From positions 24,714-88,713 of the forward strand of contig JAIRVJ010000128.1 of the NCBI GenBank assembly GCA_031253955.1: 64,000 nucleotides of DNA, given 5' to 3'. Source of the DNA: Burkholderiaceae bacterium. Its GTDB lineage: Bacteria; Pseudomonadota; Gammaproteobacteria; Burkholderiales; Burkholderiaceae_C. A program made the position numbers and the translations under genes. Shown here in pieces: positions 16,735 to 26,668 of the stretch (within the stretch, counting starts at the first letter, position 1; every line of letters begins with the position of its first letter). Below the pieces are notes generated by a model. The model was not told where the DNA came from. It made no database searches and saw only the letters and a program-made list of their open reading frames with translations.

Positions 16735-17538
16735 ATGAACGCCTTTCAACCCGCCTACGCCACGCTCCAGACCGCGCGAGCCGATGAGCATGTGCTCGTG
16801 GTCACGCTCAACCGCCCCGCCGTGGGCAACGCGCTCAACACGCAGATGGGGCACGACCTGCTCAATTTGTGGAGCCGTTTGACGGAAAACCCTGAAGCGG
16901 CGCGCTGCATCGTGCTGACCGGCGCGGGAGACCGGATTTTTTGCGCGGGCGGCGACTTGCGTGAGCGCAACGGCATGACCAGCCAGCAATGGCGCCAGCA
17001 GCACGAACTGTTCGAGCGCGCGCTGTGGACCATGGCCGATCTGCCCGTGCCGGTCATCGCCGCCATCAACGGCCACGCTTACGCCGGCGGGCTGGAAATC
17101 GCTCTGTATTGCGACTTTGCCTACGCCAGTGAGCAGGCCAGATTCGCCCTGACGGAAGTCACCATCGGCATCATGCCTGGCGGCGGCGGCACGCAGAATT
17201 TGCCGCGCGCCATCGGCGAGCGCCGGGCTAAGGAAATTTTGCTGACGGGCGCGCCGTTTTCCGCCGCGGATGCCCATGCGTGGGGGCTGGTGAACCGGGT
17301 CTGCCCGGCGGGCGAGGTGCTCGCGTGCGCCCTGGAAACCGCGCGCACGATTGCGCAAAACGCGCCGCTGTCGGTGCGGCAAATCAAGAAGTCGGTGCGC
17401 TTTGGCGGGCAGATGGAATTGCGCACCGCGCTGCGCTTCGAGGTGGAAGCCTACAACCACCTGGTCGGCACGCAAGACCGGCTGGAAGGCGTGCGGGCGT
17501 TCAACGAAAAGCGCAAGCCGGTGTTCCATGGCAGTTGA
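16735..17538 (+). CDS. Enoyl-CoA hydratase/isomerase family protein
   Basis: A 267-residue crotonase-fold enzyme. The oxyanion-hole segments are CAGGDLRERN (residues about 64-73) and HAYAGGLEIALYCD (about 111-124); the region EVTIGIMPGGGGTQNLPRAIG carries the usual catalytic Glu area. It ends KRKPVFHGS, as crotonases typically do. The substrate cannot be told from sequence. The stop TGA (17536-17538) lies inside a GTTGAGCGTTTGGCGTTGAG repeat. Confidence 0.9.
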   Translation: MNAFQPAYATLQTARADEHVLVVTLNRPAVGNALNTQMGHDLLNLWSRLTENPEAARCIVLTGAGDRIFCAGGDLRERNGMTSQQWRQQHELFERALWTMADLPVPVIAAINGHAYAGGLEIALYCDFAYASEQARFALTEVTIGIMPGGGGTQNLPRAIGERRAKEILLTGAPFSAADAHAWGLVNRVCPAGEVLACALETARTIAQNAPLSVRQIKKSVRFGGQMELRTALRFEVEAYNHLVGTQDRLEGVRAFNEKRKPVFHGS

Positions 17539-17589
17539 GCGTTTGGCGTTGAGTGTGCATGGCGTTACGTCCGCCCACGCCAAACGCTC
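17534..17589. repeat. GTTGAGCGTTTGGCG repeat pair forming a hairpin after the hydratase gene
   Basis: GAGCGTTTGGCGT (17537-17549) and its exact inverse ACGCCAAACGCTC (17577-17589) give a 13-bp stem with a 27-nt loop. The first arm overlaps the hydratase stop codon. It could act as a terminator or an mRNA 3'-end hairpin before the exosortase gene. Confidence 0.7.
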
Positions 17590-17643
17590 CGCCTTCTTTA
17601 CAAGCTGCTACATTCACGCCTGACCGCGTTTCGCCTGCTTGCC

Positions 17644-18165
17644 GTGTACCGCTTCTTCTTCATCTTTCTGACCGTTCTGGCCGTGCTGTTTGGCGTGGAA
17701 ATGCTCAACCCGGTGCAGGAGGCGGTCGTAACCCCTTGGACCAGTTGGCTGGCAACGGTCAGCGCGGCCGTCGCGCGCCTGATTGATCCCACCGTCATCT
17801 CGCATGGCCGGGTGCTGCAACAAAGCGCGCCGCCTTACTTTGGCGTTTCCATCGAAGCCGGCTGCAACGGCGTGGAGGCCACCATCGTGCTGCTGGGGGC
17901 AATGCTGGCCTTTCCCTCGAGCTGGAGGATGAAGCTGTGGGGCATCGGCCTGGGCTTCATCGCCGTGCAGAGCGTCAACCTGATCCGCATCGTCAGCCTG
18001 TTCTTTCTTGGGCAGTGGAGCTTCAAGGCGTTCGAGTTCGCCCACCTGTACATGTGGCAGGCGCTCATCATGCTCGACGTGCTGGTGGTCTGGCTGCTGT
18101 GGATGCGCATCGTCGCCAGGCGCGGCCCGCTGCCCGCGCCTGCGCCACAAACTGCCGCAGCCTGA
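17644..18165 (+). CDS. xrtH: Exosortase H (IPTLxxWG-CTERM type)
   Basis: A 173-residue polytopic membrane cysteine transpeptidase of the exosortase/archaeosortase superfamily, thought to cut and sort proteins carrying a C-terminal anchor. The catalytic triad is visible: Cys74 in SIEAGCNGVEAT, Arg115 in NLIRIVSLF and His134 in FAHLYMWQ. Length and flanking sequence match the XrtH subfamily whose targets end in an IPTLxxWG-type signal. It starts with GTG 17644. The next gene, 17 nt on, encodes its usual partner. No protein with an IPTLxxWG tail was seen in this window. Confidence 0.88.
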   Translation: MYRFFFIFLTVLAVLFGVEMLNPVQEAVVTPWTSWLATVSAAVARLIDPTVISHGRVLQQSAPPYFGVSIEAGCNGVEATIVLLGAMLAFPSSWRMKLWGIGLGFIAVQSVNLIRIVSLFFLGQWSFKAFEFAHLYMWQALIMLDVLVVWLLWMRIVARRGPLPAPAPQTAAA

Positions 18166-18182
18166 AAACGGAATTCCCCGCC

Positions 18183-18818
18183 GTGCGCGCCACCCTCATC
18201 GGACGCTTTCTGCTGATCGCCATCGCCGCCCTGGCGGCCCTGCTGCCGCTGTGGTACTGGGCCTCGCCTTGGCTGTCCACGCCGCCCATCTGGCTGGCCG
18301 GCAAGGTGATGAAGCTGTGCTTTTCCTGGGTCGATGGCTTCGAGCAAAACGACATCATCGCCACGCTGGTCACCCGCGTGCAGGTGCGCATGGAGCACGG
18401 CGGCGCGCAGGTGCTGGGCGAACTGGCGCCCGAAGTGAGCTACCCCACCTATGGCTACGGCCTGGTGCTGCTGTGGGCCATGCTGATCGCCTCGCGCCCG
18501 CGCCGCTGGTGGCTCAAGGGGCTGCTCGGCAGCGCGATTCTCATCCCCGTGCAAGCGTGGGGCATCTGCTTTCAGTGGCTGCGCGATGTGGTGCTGCTCT
18601 CCGGCGCCAATGGCGCGGCGTACCTGAACTACTCGGTATGGGCGCAAAACGCCATCGCCTACGGCTACCAGTTCGGTTTCCTGATGCTCCCCCCGGTCGC
18701 GCCCATCGCCCTGTGGCTGCTGTTCGACAAACGCTTCGTCGCCGCCCTCTGGCTCGAAGCGGCGCTGCATGGCCAGCCCAACCAACCCGCCCCTGCCGCG
18801 CCCATGCACGAGAGGTAA
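18183..18818 (+). CDS. Exosortase H-associated membrane protein
   Basis: A 211-residue membrane protein with an N-terminal helix (about residues 6-25), a periplasmic stretch, and three or four further helices (near YGYGLVLLWAMLIAS, WLKGLLGSAILIPVQAWGI and FGFLMLPPVAPIALWLLF). Its place directly after xrtH and its topology fit the partner protein usually found with exosortase H; its biochemical role is not known. GTG 18183 is the chosen start; the open frame extends upstream only as an overlap of xrtH. The C-terminus is Ala/Pro-rich. Confidence 0.8.
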   Translation: MRATLIGRFLLIAIAALAALLPLWYWASPWLSTPPIWLAGKVMKLCFSWVDGFEQNDIIATLVTRVQVRMEHGGAQVLGELAPEVSYPTYGYGLVLLWAMLIASRPRRWWLKGLLGSAILIPVQAWGICFQWLRDVVLLSGANGAAYLNYSVWAQNAIAYGYQFGFLMLPPVAPIALWLLFDKRFVAALWLEAALHGQPNQPAPAAPMHER

Positions 18819-18860
18819 ACCGGGCGTTTGGCGTTAAGTATTTCCCTCGAAGATGGAAAA

Positions 18861-18960
18861 TTCAAAATTGATAGCTGGATACCAGTAATCTATCTAATTT
18901 TCATATATTTTTATACGTGAAAATCAGGCTATACTATGGCAACAAGCTATCAAATTTGCA
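18861..18960. repeat. AT-rich AATAGCT element, copy 4
   Basis: Begins TTCAAAATTGATAGCTGGAT and ends GGCAACAAGCTATCAAATTT, 100 nt, in the convergent gap between the exosortase partner gene and pcm. Confidence 0.75.
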
Positions 18961-19003
18961 GGCTTGGATGAAATTCCAGCACGCTTGACGCTTCGGCGAT
19001 CCT

Positions 19004-19681
19004 TCAGAAGTGAAAGCGCGCAGGCTCGGAGAAACCTTGCAGCCTGGGAGCGTCGCAGTCCCAAGGCTGGGTTTCGGCCCAGGTATCTTCGCCAGTGCGC
19101 TGCGTCAGGCTCATGCGCATGACCGGCTCCTGGCCGGCGATGCCGATCAAGCGCCCGCCGGTTTTGAGCAGCGCCAGCAGGCGCTGCGGCACTTGTGCCA
19201 CGGAGCCGGAGAGCACGATCACGTCGAACGGGCCGTCGCCTGAAAGATCGGCGCTGGCGCCGTCGGCCTGCCGCACTTCCACATTGAGCGCGCCGGCGCG
19301 TTGCAGGTTGGCGCGAGCGGTTTGGGCCAGTTCCGGGTCGATTTCCAGCGTGAGCACGCGCTGGGCGCGGTGGCCGAGCAGGGCCGCCATGAAGCCGGAG
19401 CCGGCGCCGATTTCCAGCACCCGCTCGTGCTTGGCCACACCCGCATCTTGCAGTAGGCGTGCTTCCACGCGGGGTTCAAGCATGACCTGGCCGAGCGCCA
19501 CAGCCTGCGCGCCGCTTTTGAGCGGCACGCGCAGATCGGCAAAGGCCAGGTGGCGGTACGCGGCGGGCACGAAGTCTTCGCGCCGCACGGCGGCCAGAAG
19601 CTCCAGCACACCGCCATCGAACACGTCCCAGGGGCGGATCTGCTGCTCGATCATGTTGAAACGGGCTTGTTCGACGTTCAT
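19004..19681 (-). CDS. pcm: Protein-L-isoaspartate O-methyltransferase
   Basis: A 225-residue SAM-dependent enzyme that methylates isoaspartyl residues to start repair of aged proteins. It has the SAM-binding motif VLEIGAGSGFMAALL, post-I motif VLTLEIDPEL, and FDVIVLSGSVAQVPQRLL. ATG 19681 (MNVEQARFNMIEQQIRPWDV) is the typical start of betaproteobacterial forms; the longer open frame upstream is antisense read-through of gcdH. The tolC-type gene that often follows in related genomes is absent here. Confidence 0.92.
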   Translation of the reverse strand: MNVEQARFNMIEQQIRPWDVFDGGVLELLAAVRREDFVPAAYRHLAFADLRVPLKSGAQAVALGQVMLEPRVEARLLQDAGVAKHERVLEIGAGSGFMAALLGHRAQRVLTLEIDPELAQTARANLQRAGALNVEVRQADGASADLSGDGPFDVIVLSGSVAQVPQRLLALLKTGGRLIGIAGQEPVMRMSLTQRTGEDTWAETQPWDCDAPRLQGFSEPARFHF

Positions 19682-19737
19682 GGCGCGCACCTTGGCATGG
19701 AGAGATGGAATTAAATGAAGAATTTTATCTGCCGCGC

Positions 19738-20916
<1,179 letters not shown>

Positions 20917-20946
20917 GATGCTTCAGTCTTTCGTGGATAAGTATTA

Positions 20947-22827
20947 ATGAGAAACGCGCAACTTTTCAGTTTACCTTGGCCCCAAAGCGAACCTGCCACG
21001 CGCTCTGGCGTCAATGCCCTGTGCGCGCTGCTGGCGCTGACGCTGCTGACGTTGCTGGCGGCGGTGTCGGTCTGGCTGTGGCAGGCGGGGCGGCAGCCGC
21101 TGCTGCTCGCCCCGGCCATCGGCGGGCTGAACGAATGCCTGCAACTGAGGGCGCTCACCGCGCCGCAAGAGCCGGCCTGCACGGGCGAGCATGGCTCGGC
21201 GGCGGCCCGCGTAAAGCAGGCGCTGGACGCGCTCGGCCCGCGCCGCAGCGCGGACGGCCATTTCGAGCTGGGCTACACGCTGGTGGTGCCCCTGCTCAAT
21301 CTGTTCGAGCCGGACGCGCAGGGCGGTTGGCAGATCAACCGGGAGGCGCTGGGGCGCATCGCGCGCACTGTAGAGCAGGTCGATGCCCCGGTCGTGCTGT
21401 ACCTGTTTTCCACCCATTTCTCCGAGCTGGCCCCCATCGAGCCGGCGCTGGCGCAAGACCCGCACAACATGGCCGAGACGCCCGCCGGCCCGCTGCCGGT
21501 GGACCATTACATGGGCCGCCCGCTCTACCCGTGGAGCGTGGCGCGGCTGGACAACGGCATCACGCAGCGGCGCGAGCAGGCCATGGATGCCATCGCGGCG
21601 GCCCTGTGCCGCCTGCCGCCCGCCGCGCGCGGGCGCATCGCGGGCATCAATGTGTTGGGCGAGGCGCACCAGCTCTACCCCGATTACGAAACCGGCATGG
21701 GCTATGGGTGGCCTTACGTGCTGACCGATTACTCCGCCGCGTCGCGCCAAGGATTTGCCGAGGATTTGCGCCGGCGCTTTGGCAGCGTGCAGGCGCTCAA
21801 TGCCTGGCTGGGTTCGGATTTCACCGATTTCGCGCAGGCCGCGCCGCCGTCCAAAGACCCGCGCCGCGAGCCGCTGGATAACGACTGGCAGCACCTGGAC
21901 GCCACTGCCGCCGGCGCCGTGCCGGTAAGCGGCTGGGTGCACGACGGCGCGCAGCCGCCCAGCGCTGCCACCTGGGTACGCGTGTACCTGAATGGACGGC
22001 TGGCAGCCCGCGTGCCAGCGCATTCCGTGCGGCAAGACGTGGCCCAGGCGCTGCCCAATCTGGGCACGGCCAACGTGGGCTGGCGCTACGACCTGCGCTA
22101 CAGCGGCCTGCCGCCGGGCCGCCATCGCATCGACGTGGCGCTGGAGCGCGCCGCCGCGCACCTGATCCACTTGGGCACGCGCCACTTCACGGTCATGGAG
22201 CGCCAGTCAAGCGCCCCGCCCGCCGATCAGCCCATGCGCCAGCCGCTGCCGCCAATGGCTCTGCCCGATGCCGGTGTCGCATTCTGGATTGACGCGCCGC
22301 AAGAAAACCAGGTGCTCCGGTATAACCCGCTGGTTCCGCTGTGGCACGCCTTCCGCGAACAGCAGGTGGTGAACTATCTGGAGCACTTCGACCACGTGCT
22401 GGACCAAAGCTGCCTAGCCGATGTGCCCCGCAACACGCAACAAATCTATCCAGCGGAGCAGGCCGGCTGGGACGAAAGCCGCTTTGCCAGCGCGCAATCG
22501 CTGCTGCCATTCGGCCACATGGGGCTGGGCATCAACCTGTACGGCGAGGCCACTTATGACGATTCGTTCTTCGACTGGCTGGCACGCTCACGCCAGCCGG
22601 ACTACAGCATCACCGAATTTCATCCGCTGCGCGTCATGAGCGCGAGCGAACTGCGCCAAACGCTGGAACGCCACCGCGCGCGCGGAGCGCGCAGGCTGTC
22701 TTTTTTCCTGCACCCGCCGGATGCCGGTGGCCACATGGACAATCCCTTCGCATTCGACCCGGCCAACCCAGCCTACGGTTCCGACCAGCTTTACCGCGCA
22801 ATGCGGGAGGTGTTGGGGGAACGCTGA
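20947..22827 (+). CDS. Membrane-anchored GH42-like (TIM-barrel) protein of unknown function
   Basis: A 626-residue protein that I do not recognise as a named family. One N-terminal TM helix (about 24-46) leaves the rest periplasmic. Residues about 100-300 look like a glycoside hydrolase 42-type barrel: INVLGEAHQLYP, with Glu239 in the place of the acid/base residue, then a segment FAEDLRRRFGSVQALNAWLGSDF typical of GH42 (a long helix plus LNAAWGT-type motif). Residues about 320-405 look like a beta-sandwich insert (GWVHDG...RVYLNGR...GRHRIDVAL). The C-terminal part is unassigned and ends YRAMREVLGER. The neighbours (gcdH, an S41-like lipoprotein) give no pathway clue. Confidence 0.7.
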   Translation: MRNAQLFSLPWPQSEPATRSGVNALCALLALTLLTLLAAVSVWLWQAGRQPLLLAPAIGGLNECLQLRALTAPQEPACTGEHGSAAARVKQALDALGPRRSADGHFELGYTLVVPLLNLFEPDAQGGWQINREALGRIARTVEQVDAPVVLYLFSTHFSELAPIEPALAQDPHNMAETPAGPLPVDHYMGRPLYPWSVARLDNGITQRREQAMDAIAAALCRLPPAARGRIAGINVLGEAHQLYPDYETGMGYGWPYVLTDYSAASRQGFAEDLRRRFGSVQALNAWLGSDFTDFAQAAPPSKDPRREPLDNDWQHLDATAAGAVPVSGWVHDGAQPPSAATWVRVYLNGRLAARVPAHSVRQDVAQALPNLGTANVGWRYDLRYSGLPPGRHRIDVALERAAAHLIHLGTRHFTVMERQSSAPPADQPMRQPLPPMALPDAGVAFWIDAPQENQVLRYNPLVPLWHAFREQQVVNYLEHFDHVLDQSCLADVPRNTQQIYPAEQAGWDESRFASAQSLLPFGHMGLGINLYGEATYDDSFFDWLARSRQPDYSITEFHPLRVMSASELRQTLERHRARGARRLSFFLHPPDAGGHMDNPFAFDPANPAYGSDQLYRAMREVLGER

Positions 22828-22894
22828 AAGAAGGTTGAGCGTTGCGCGTTTGGCGCGGGAACCGCCTTGCGGCAAGCGGTATCTTGCGCGTCCT

Positions 22895-22936
22895 AAAAAA
22901 CAGCGCCCCCACCGCCAATGGCTGCGGGGGGTGCGC
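22895..22936 (-). terminator. Intrinsic terminator of the S41-like lipoprotein gene
   Basis: On the minus strand a 13-bp G/C stem with two mismatches (GCGCACCCCCCGC / GCGGTGGGGGCGC, 8-nt loop) is followed by TG and a run of six T. It begins 27 nt after the stop codon. Confidence 0.8.
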
Positions 22937-22963
22937 ACGCTTGATTTCAGCTTCAGACCCGTT

Positions 22964-24403
22964 TTATTGCGTGGCCGTAGCCGGGCACTGACCGGTTCTT
23001 ATGTACTCCGTCGCGGCATTCAGCAGGGCTTCGCGGCCGTCGCCCAGCGGGTAATTGAAGTCGTCGTGAACGAGGCAAGTGGGCGCAAGGCCGCCCGTAT
23101 AGTCGCCGAAACCCTTGTTGTTGAAGCCTTGGTATTCAATCGGATAGTACGCTTCGCCGCAGTTGTCGCGCCGGTTGGAACCGTAAGGTATGCCGGCGGT
23201 GAGGGTGCCGATCTGCACCACGTCCACGTCCACGCCGCGCAGAGCGTTGATGAGCGATTCGCTGGCCGAGGCCGTGAGATCGGTAGTCAGGATGTACACG
23301 CGCGACAGGTTCAGCGCCGGCAGCGGGTAGCCGATGGAGTATTTGACCCTGTTGCTGCTGTTGTTGTAGCCGGGGGGCAGCGAGGTGATGCCAGGCTGCC
23401 AGGTCACCGTGGTGGTGAAAGGCAAAGTGACGTTGGGAACCTTGCCGTTATAGACTTGCCGCTCGAACGTGCGCACCATGCCGAAGCCGCCGACGGCATT
23501 GGAGCCAGCGATCATGGACGCCAGGCTTTGGGCCGCGTGGATGAAGCCGCCCTGGTTGTAGCGCAGATCCAGCACCAGCTCGTTCATGCCTTGCACGCGC
23601 AAGCTGGTGATGGCGTCGATCAGCTTGTCCTGCGCAATGCTGGAATAGTCGAGGACCAGCAGATAGCCTATCTTGCGGTTGTTAACCGGGAAGGGGCTGG
23701 GAGTGACGATGCTGACGATGGGCACCGGGTCTTGCTGGAACGGCACGGTGGCAAGCGGGATGGAGCGCACCGCGCTGCCAGGGTCCTGATAGGAAAGGGT
23801 CGTGCTGTTTGCCCCGTAGGGGTACGTGCCGGCGCCATAGCTGTCGAACCCTCGCAACACGCCGCCGCGCCTCATGCCGGCCTGAGCGGCCGGGGAGCCA
23901 GGCGCGACGTACGCCACGCGCTGGAGGCCGTTGCGGTCAGTAACCCAACTGAAACCGTAGCCGCCGGGGCTGTAGCCGGTATCCATGATGTCGGCCATGT
24001 ACGTTGAGGTGACGTAGCTGTAGCTATCAACTGGGTGGGGAACGGGGTGAGCGCTGGTACCGGGTCTGTAGGACAGCAGAGCCTCAAAGTAACCCACCTC
24101 GTTGTACTGATCGACACTGGGCGGCACCATCTCGGAGTACCACAGATAGTTCTCGTTCATGTAAGTGAGCACGAAGGATTTTTCTGGATACCAAGGCTGC
24201 CCGGTGCATATGTTGGCGTAGGAGGACGAAGGCGGCAGCGAGTTCATGTCGGGATCGACAATCGGGTAGGACGGGCTGGTGGTCGCGTCGCAGTCGCTGC
24301 CGCACCCTCTCGTATCGCTCCCGCCGCCGCAGGCGGTGAGCAGCAAGGCGGCCAGCAGGCCGGAGGCCGCGAACGTCAGATGGGAAAAAGATTTGGAAAA
24401 CAA
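22964..24403 (-). CDS. S41-family peptidase-like lipoprotein with PDZ domain
   Basis: A 479-residue exported protein. A lipoprotein signal peptide ends LLLTAC-GGGS. A PDZ-like segment near GLQRVAYVAPGSPAAQAGMRRGGVLRGFD is followed by an S41 peptidase domain: ELVLDLRYNQGG, then LTASASESLINAL with probable nucleophile Ser381. The Lys of a Ser/Lys dyad is not seen at the expected place (the segment reads GTLTAGIPYGSNR), so activity is uncertain or uses another triad. I chose TTG 24403, which has GGAG 6 nt upstream and gives a normal signal peptide, over the ATG 66 nt further upstream. Confidence 0.8.
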   Translation of the reverse strand: MFSKSFSHLTFAASGLLAALLLTACGGGSDTRGCGSDCDATTSPSYPIVDPDMNSLPPSSSYANICTGQPWYPEKSFVLTYMNENYLWYSEMVPPSVDQYNEVGYFEALLSYRPGTSAHPVPHPVDSYSYVTSTYMADIMDTGYSPGGYGFSWVTDRNGLQRVAYVAPGSPAAQAGMRRGGVLRGFDSYGAGTYPYGANSTTLSYQDPGSAVRSIPLATVPFQQDPVPIVSIVTPSPFPVNNRKIGYLLVLDYSSIAQDKLIDAITSLRVQGMNELVLDLRYNQGGFIHAAQSLASMIAGSNAVGGFGMVRTFERQVYNGKVPNVTLPFTTTVTWQPGITSLPPGYNNSSNRVKYSIGYPLPALNLSRVYILTTDLTASASESLINALRGVDVDVVQIGTLTAGIPYGSNRRDNCGEAYYPIEYQGFNNKGFGDYTGGLAPTCLVHDDFNYPLGDGREALLNAATEYIRTGQCPATATQ

Positions 24404-24679
24404 CGCCGACTCCTGTTCTGGCGCAATGCGCCTTGCAGACCAAACTCCAGTGATGGTGGTAATTATCAACGCCTCTTGGCGTTGCGCGCCAGTGGCGCGC
24501 GTTATTTTTGTTGCGTAAATGCTGCGTTATCGGCTTACAAGCGACATTGAACCAAGGTCTGTTCACGCTGTTTTCGTGGTCACACAGGGTAATTTTGGCT
24601 CGTCTCCTGGCGTTGAGCGACGAGCGCGAATACGGCTCGTTGTGGAGAAGTTCCCGCGCTAAACGCCCGACGTTCGATC

Positions 24680-25570
24680 TTATTGCAGCGTTTCCTTCGC
24701 GTATTCCACGAAGTTGTGCGCAAGTCGGCTGCCGCTGCCGCGCAACGTGACCGCGGCGATGCCGATGTGAAAGTTCCTGGGCGTGTCTGTCAGCTCCAGC
24801 AGCCTGACGCCGCGCTGCGCGTAATGTTTGGCCACGCCAGCTACTAGCGCTACGCCCAAGCGGCTGGCCACGAGGCTGAGAATGGTTTGCACCTGCATCG
24901 CTTCCTGCACCACGCGCGGCGCGAAGCCCGACTGGTGGCAGCGCATCATCGCCAGCGAAAACAGGCCGGGCACGCGCGCCTGTTCGTACATGATGAAGGG
25001 TTCCGGCGCGGCGGCGGACAGCGCGATGCGCGCGCGGCGCGCCAGCGGGTTATCCGGCGGCGCGGCGAGCATGAATTGGTCCTCGTCGAGTGGCGTCATC
25101 TCGAACGGGCCGCCGTGCAGCATCGGATAGCGGATCAGGCCCACGTCAAGCCGGCGCTCGACCAGCGCGCCGAGCGCGTTTTGCGTCGTCACCTCGGTCA
25201 GTTCCAAGTCGATCCTAGGATAGCGCGCCCGAAAGCCCGGAATGATGCACGGCAACAATTCGCAAGTAGCCGTGCCGATGAAGCCCACGCGCAGCAGGCC
25301 GCCAATGCCGTTTTGCGCCGCATGCACCGCCTGCTGACACTGCTCGGCGTGCAGCAGCGCCTGGCGCGCGTCGGCCAGCATCGCTTGGCCTGCGGGGGTC
25401 AGGTGCACGCCCGAAGGCGTGCGCAGAAAAAGCGCGCCGCCCAGTTCATCTTCCAGTTTGCGGATTGACACCGACAGCGGCGGCTGCGCCATGTGCAAAC
25501 GTTCGGCGGCCTTGTGGAAGTTGCGCGTTTCGGCGAGGATGACGAATTGCTTGAGTTGGCGCAGGTTCAT
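24680..25570 (-). CDS. LysR family transcriptional regulator
   Basis: A 296-residue regulator: an N-terminal winged helix-turn-helix (MNLRQLKQFVILAETRNFHKAAERLHMAQPPLSVSIRKLEDELG), then a two-lobed effector domain (LLRVGFIGTATCELLPCIIPGF onward). ATG 25570 is preferred because the domain begins there; an in-frame ATG at 25600 is possible. It is divergent from the Bug/CoA-transferase/acyl-CoA dehydrogenase operon with a 104-nt gap, the classic arrangement for a LysR activator responding to a pathway intermediate. Confidence 0.92.
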   Translation of the reverse strand: MNLRQLKQFVILAETRNFHKAAERLHMAQPPLSVSIRKLEDELGGALFLRTPSGVHLTPAGQAMLADARQALLHAEQCQQAVHAAQNGIGGLLRVGFIGTATCELLPCIIPGFRARYPRIDLELTEVTTQNALGALVERRLDVGLIRYPMLHGGPFEMTPLDEDQFMLAAPPDNPLARRARIALSAAAPEPFIMYEQARVPGLFSLAMMRCHQSGFAPRVVQEAMQVQTILSLVASRLGVALVAGVAKHYAQRGVRLLELTDTPRNFHIGIAAVTLRGSGSRLAHNFVEYAKETLQ

Positions 25571-25674
25571 GTCGATAGCCGACAGATATTGGAAATGCAA
25601 TTTTCAATATTAGACAAGAACAGCCTTCCCGGTTAAATTTATTAGTTTTCCAACCACATACGGGGAACACTTTC

Positions 25675-26667
25675 ATGGCTACAAGCAATTGGAGACACGG
25701 CTGGCTTGGCGCGCTGTGCTGCGGCGTGGCGCTGCTGGCGGCAGCGGCGATGGGCGGCGTGGCGCGGGCGCAGGACTTTCCCTCCAGGCCGATCAGGTTC
25801 ATCGTGCCCTTCCCGCCGGGCAGCGGCACCGACACCGAGGCGCGCCACTTTGCAATCAAGCTTTCGGAGATCATCGGCCAATCGGTGGTTGTGGAAAACA
25901 GGCCGGGCGGTAATGGTTTCATCGCGGTGCGCGCAGTGCTTGCGGCGCCGGCGGACGGCTACACGGTGTTTATCGGCAGCAACTCCACGCTCGCGGTGAA
26001 CGCGGCGCTGTTCAAGGCGCTGCCCTACGATCCGGTCCATGATTTCAAACCGCTCACGATGATGATGCGCTCGCCCGCGCTGCTCGTGGTGCCAGGCAAC
26101 TCGCCCTACAAGACACTGCGGGAACTGGTGGCCGACGCTAAAGCGCACCCCGGCAAGATCGACTACGGCGCGGGTTCGGCGGGCTATCAGCTCATGGCCG
26201 AGCTGTTCAACGTCATGGCCGATGTCAAAACCAACCACATCCCCTTCAAAGGCGCCAGCGAAGCCACCGCCGCCGTGACCGCCGGCACGGTAGGTATGTC
26301 TTTCGCTGAGGTCACCAGCGCTGGGGAATTGGTCAGATCGGGCAAGGTGCGCGCGCTGGCGGTGGCCTCCGACAAGCGCGTGCCCTCGCTGCCCGACGTT
26401 CCTACTTCCGCCGAGGCCGGGCTGCCCGGCTTCACGGCCTACACTTGGGTGGCTGGCATGGTGTCCGCCAAAACGCCCCCGGACGTGGCCGACAAGCTCG
26501 CGCAACTTATGACACGCATCGAGAACATGCCCGAAACCCGCGCTTTCAATGATCGCCTTGGCATTGAAACGCTGCAAGGCGGCCCCGCCGAATTGCACGA
26601 GTTCCAGAACAAGGAAATCGAACTGTGGAAGCGCATCGCCAAACAAGCCAATATCGAACTGCTCTGA
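25675..26667 (+). CDS. Bug family tripartite tricarboxylate transporter substrate-binding protein
   Basis: A 330-residue periplasmic receptor with a signal peptide ending GVARA-QDFPSRP, then the family start IRFIVPFPPGSGTDTEARHFAIKLSEIIGQSVVVENRPGG and conserved YDPVHDFKPL and GKIDYGAGSAG segments. It is the first gene of the LysR-controlled operon, so it probably binds the acid that the following CoA-transferase activates. The membrane subunits are not in the window. Confidence 0.92.
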   Translation: MATSNWRHGWLGALCCGVALLAAAAMGGVARAQDFPSRPIRFIVPFPPGSGTDTEARHFAIKLSEIIGQSVVVENRPGGNGFIAVRAVLAAPADGYTVFIGSNSTLAVNAALFKALPYDPVHDFKPLTMMMRSPALLVVPGNSPYKTLRELVADAKAHPGKIDYGAGSAGYQLMAELFNVMADVKTNHIPFKGASEATAAVTAGTVGMSFAEVTSAGELVRSGKVRALAVASDKRVPSLPDVPTSAEAGLPGFTAYTWVAGMVSAKTPPDVADKLAQLMTRIENMPETRAFNDRLGIETLQGGPAELHEFQNKEIELWKRIAKQANIELL

Positions 26668-26668
26668 C

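Noticed and set aside
22721..24007. 428-codon plus-strand frame over the S41-like gene
   Set aside because: It overlaps the terminator and most of the lipoprotein gene, and lacks any domain or ribosome site, whereas the minus-strand gene has signal peptide, PDZ and S41 motifs.
24001..24030. TAGCTGTAGCTATCAACT inside the S41-like gene, similar to AATAGCT ends
   Set aside because: It is part of coding sequence (SYSYV region), is not AT-rich around it and has no partner end at about 100 nt.
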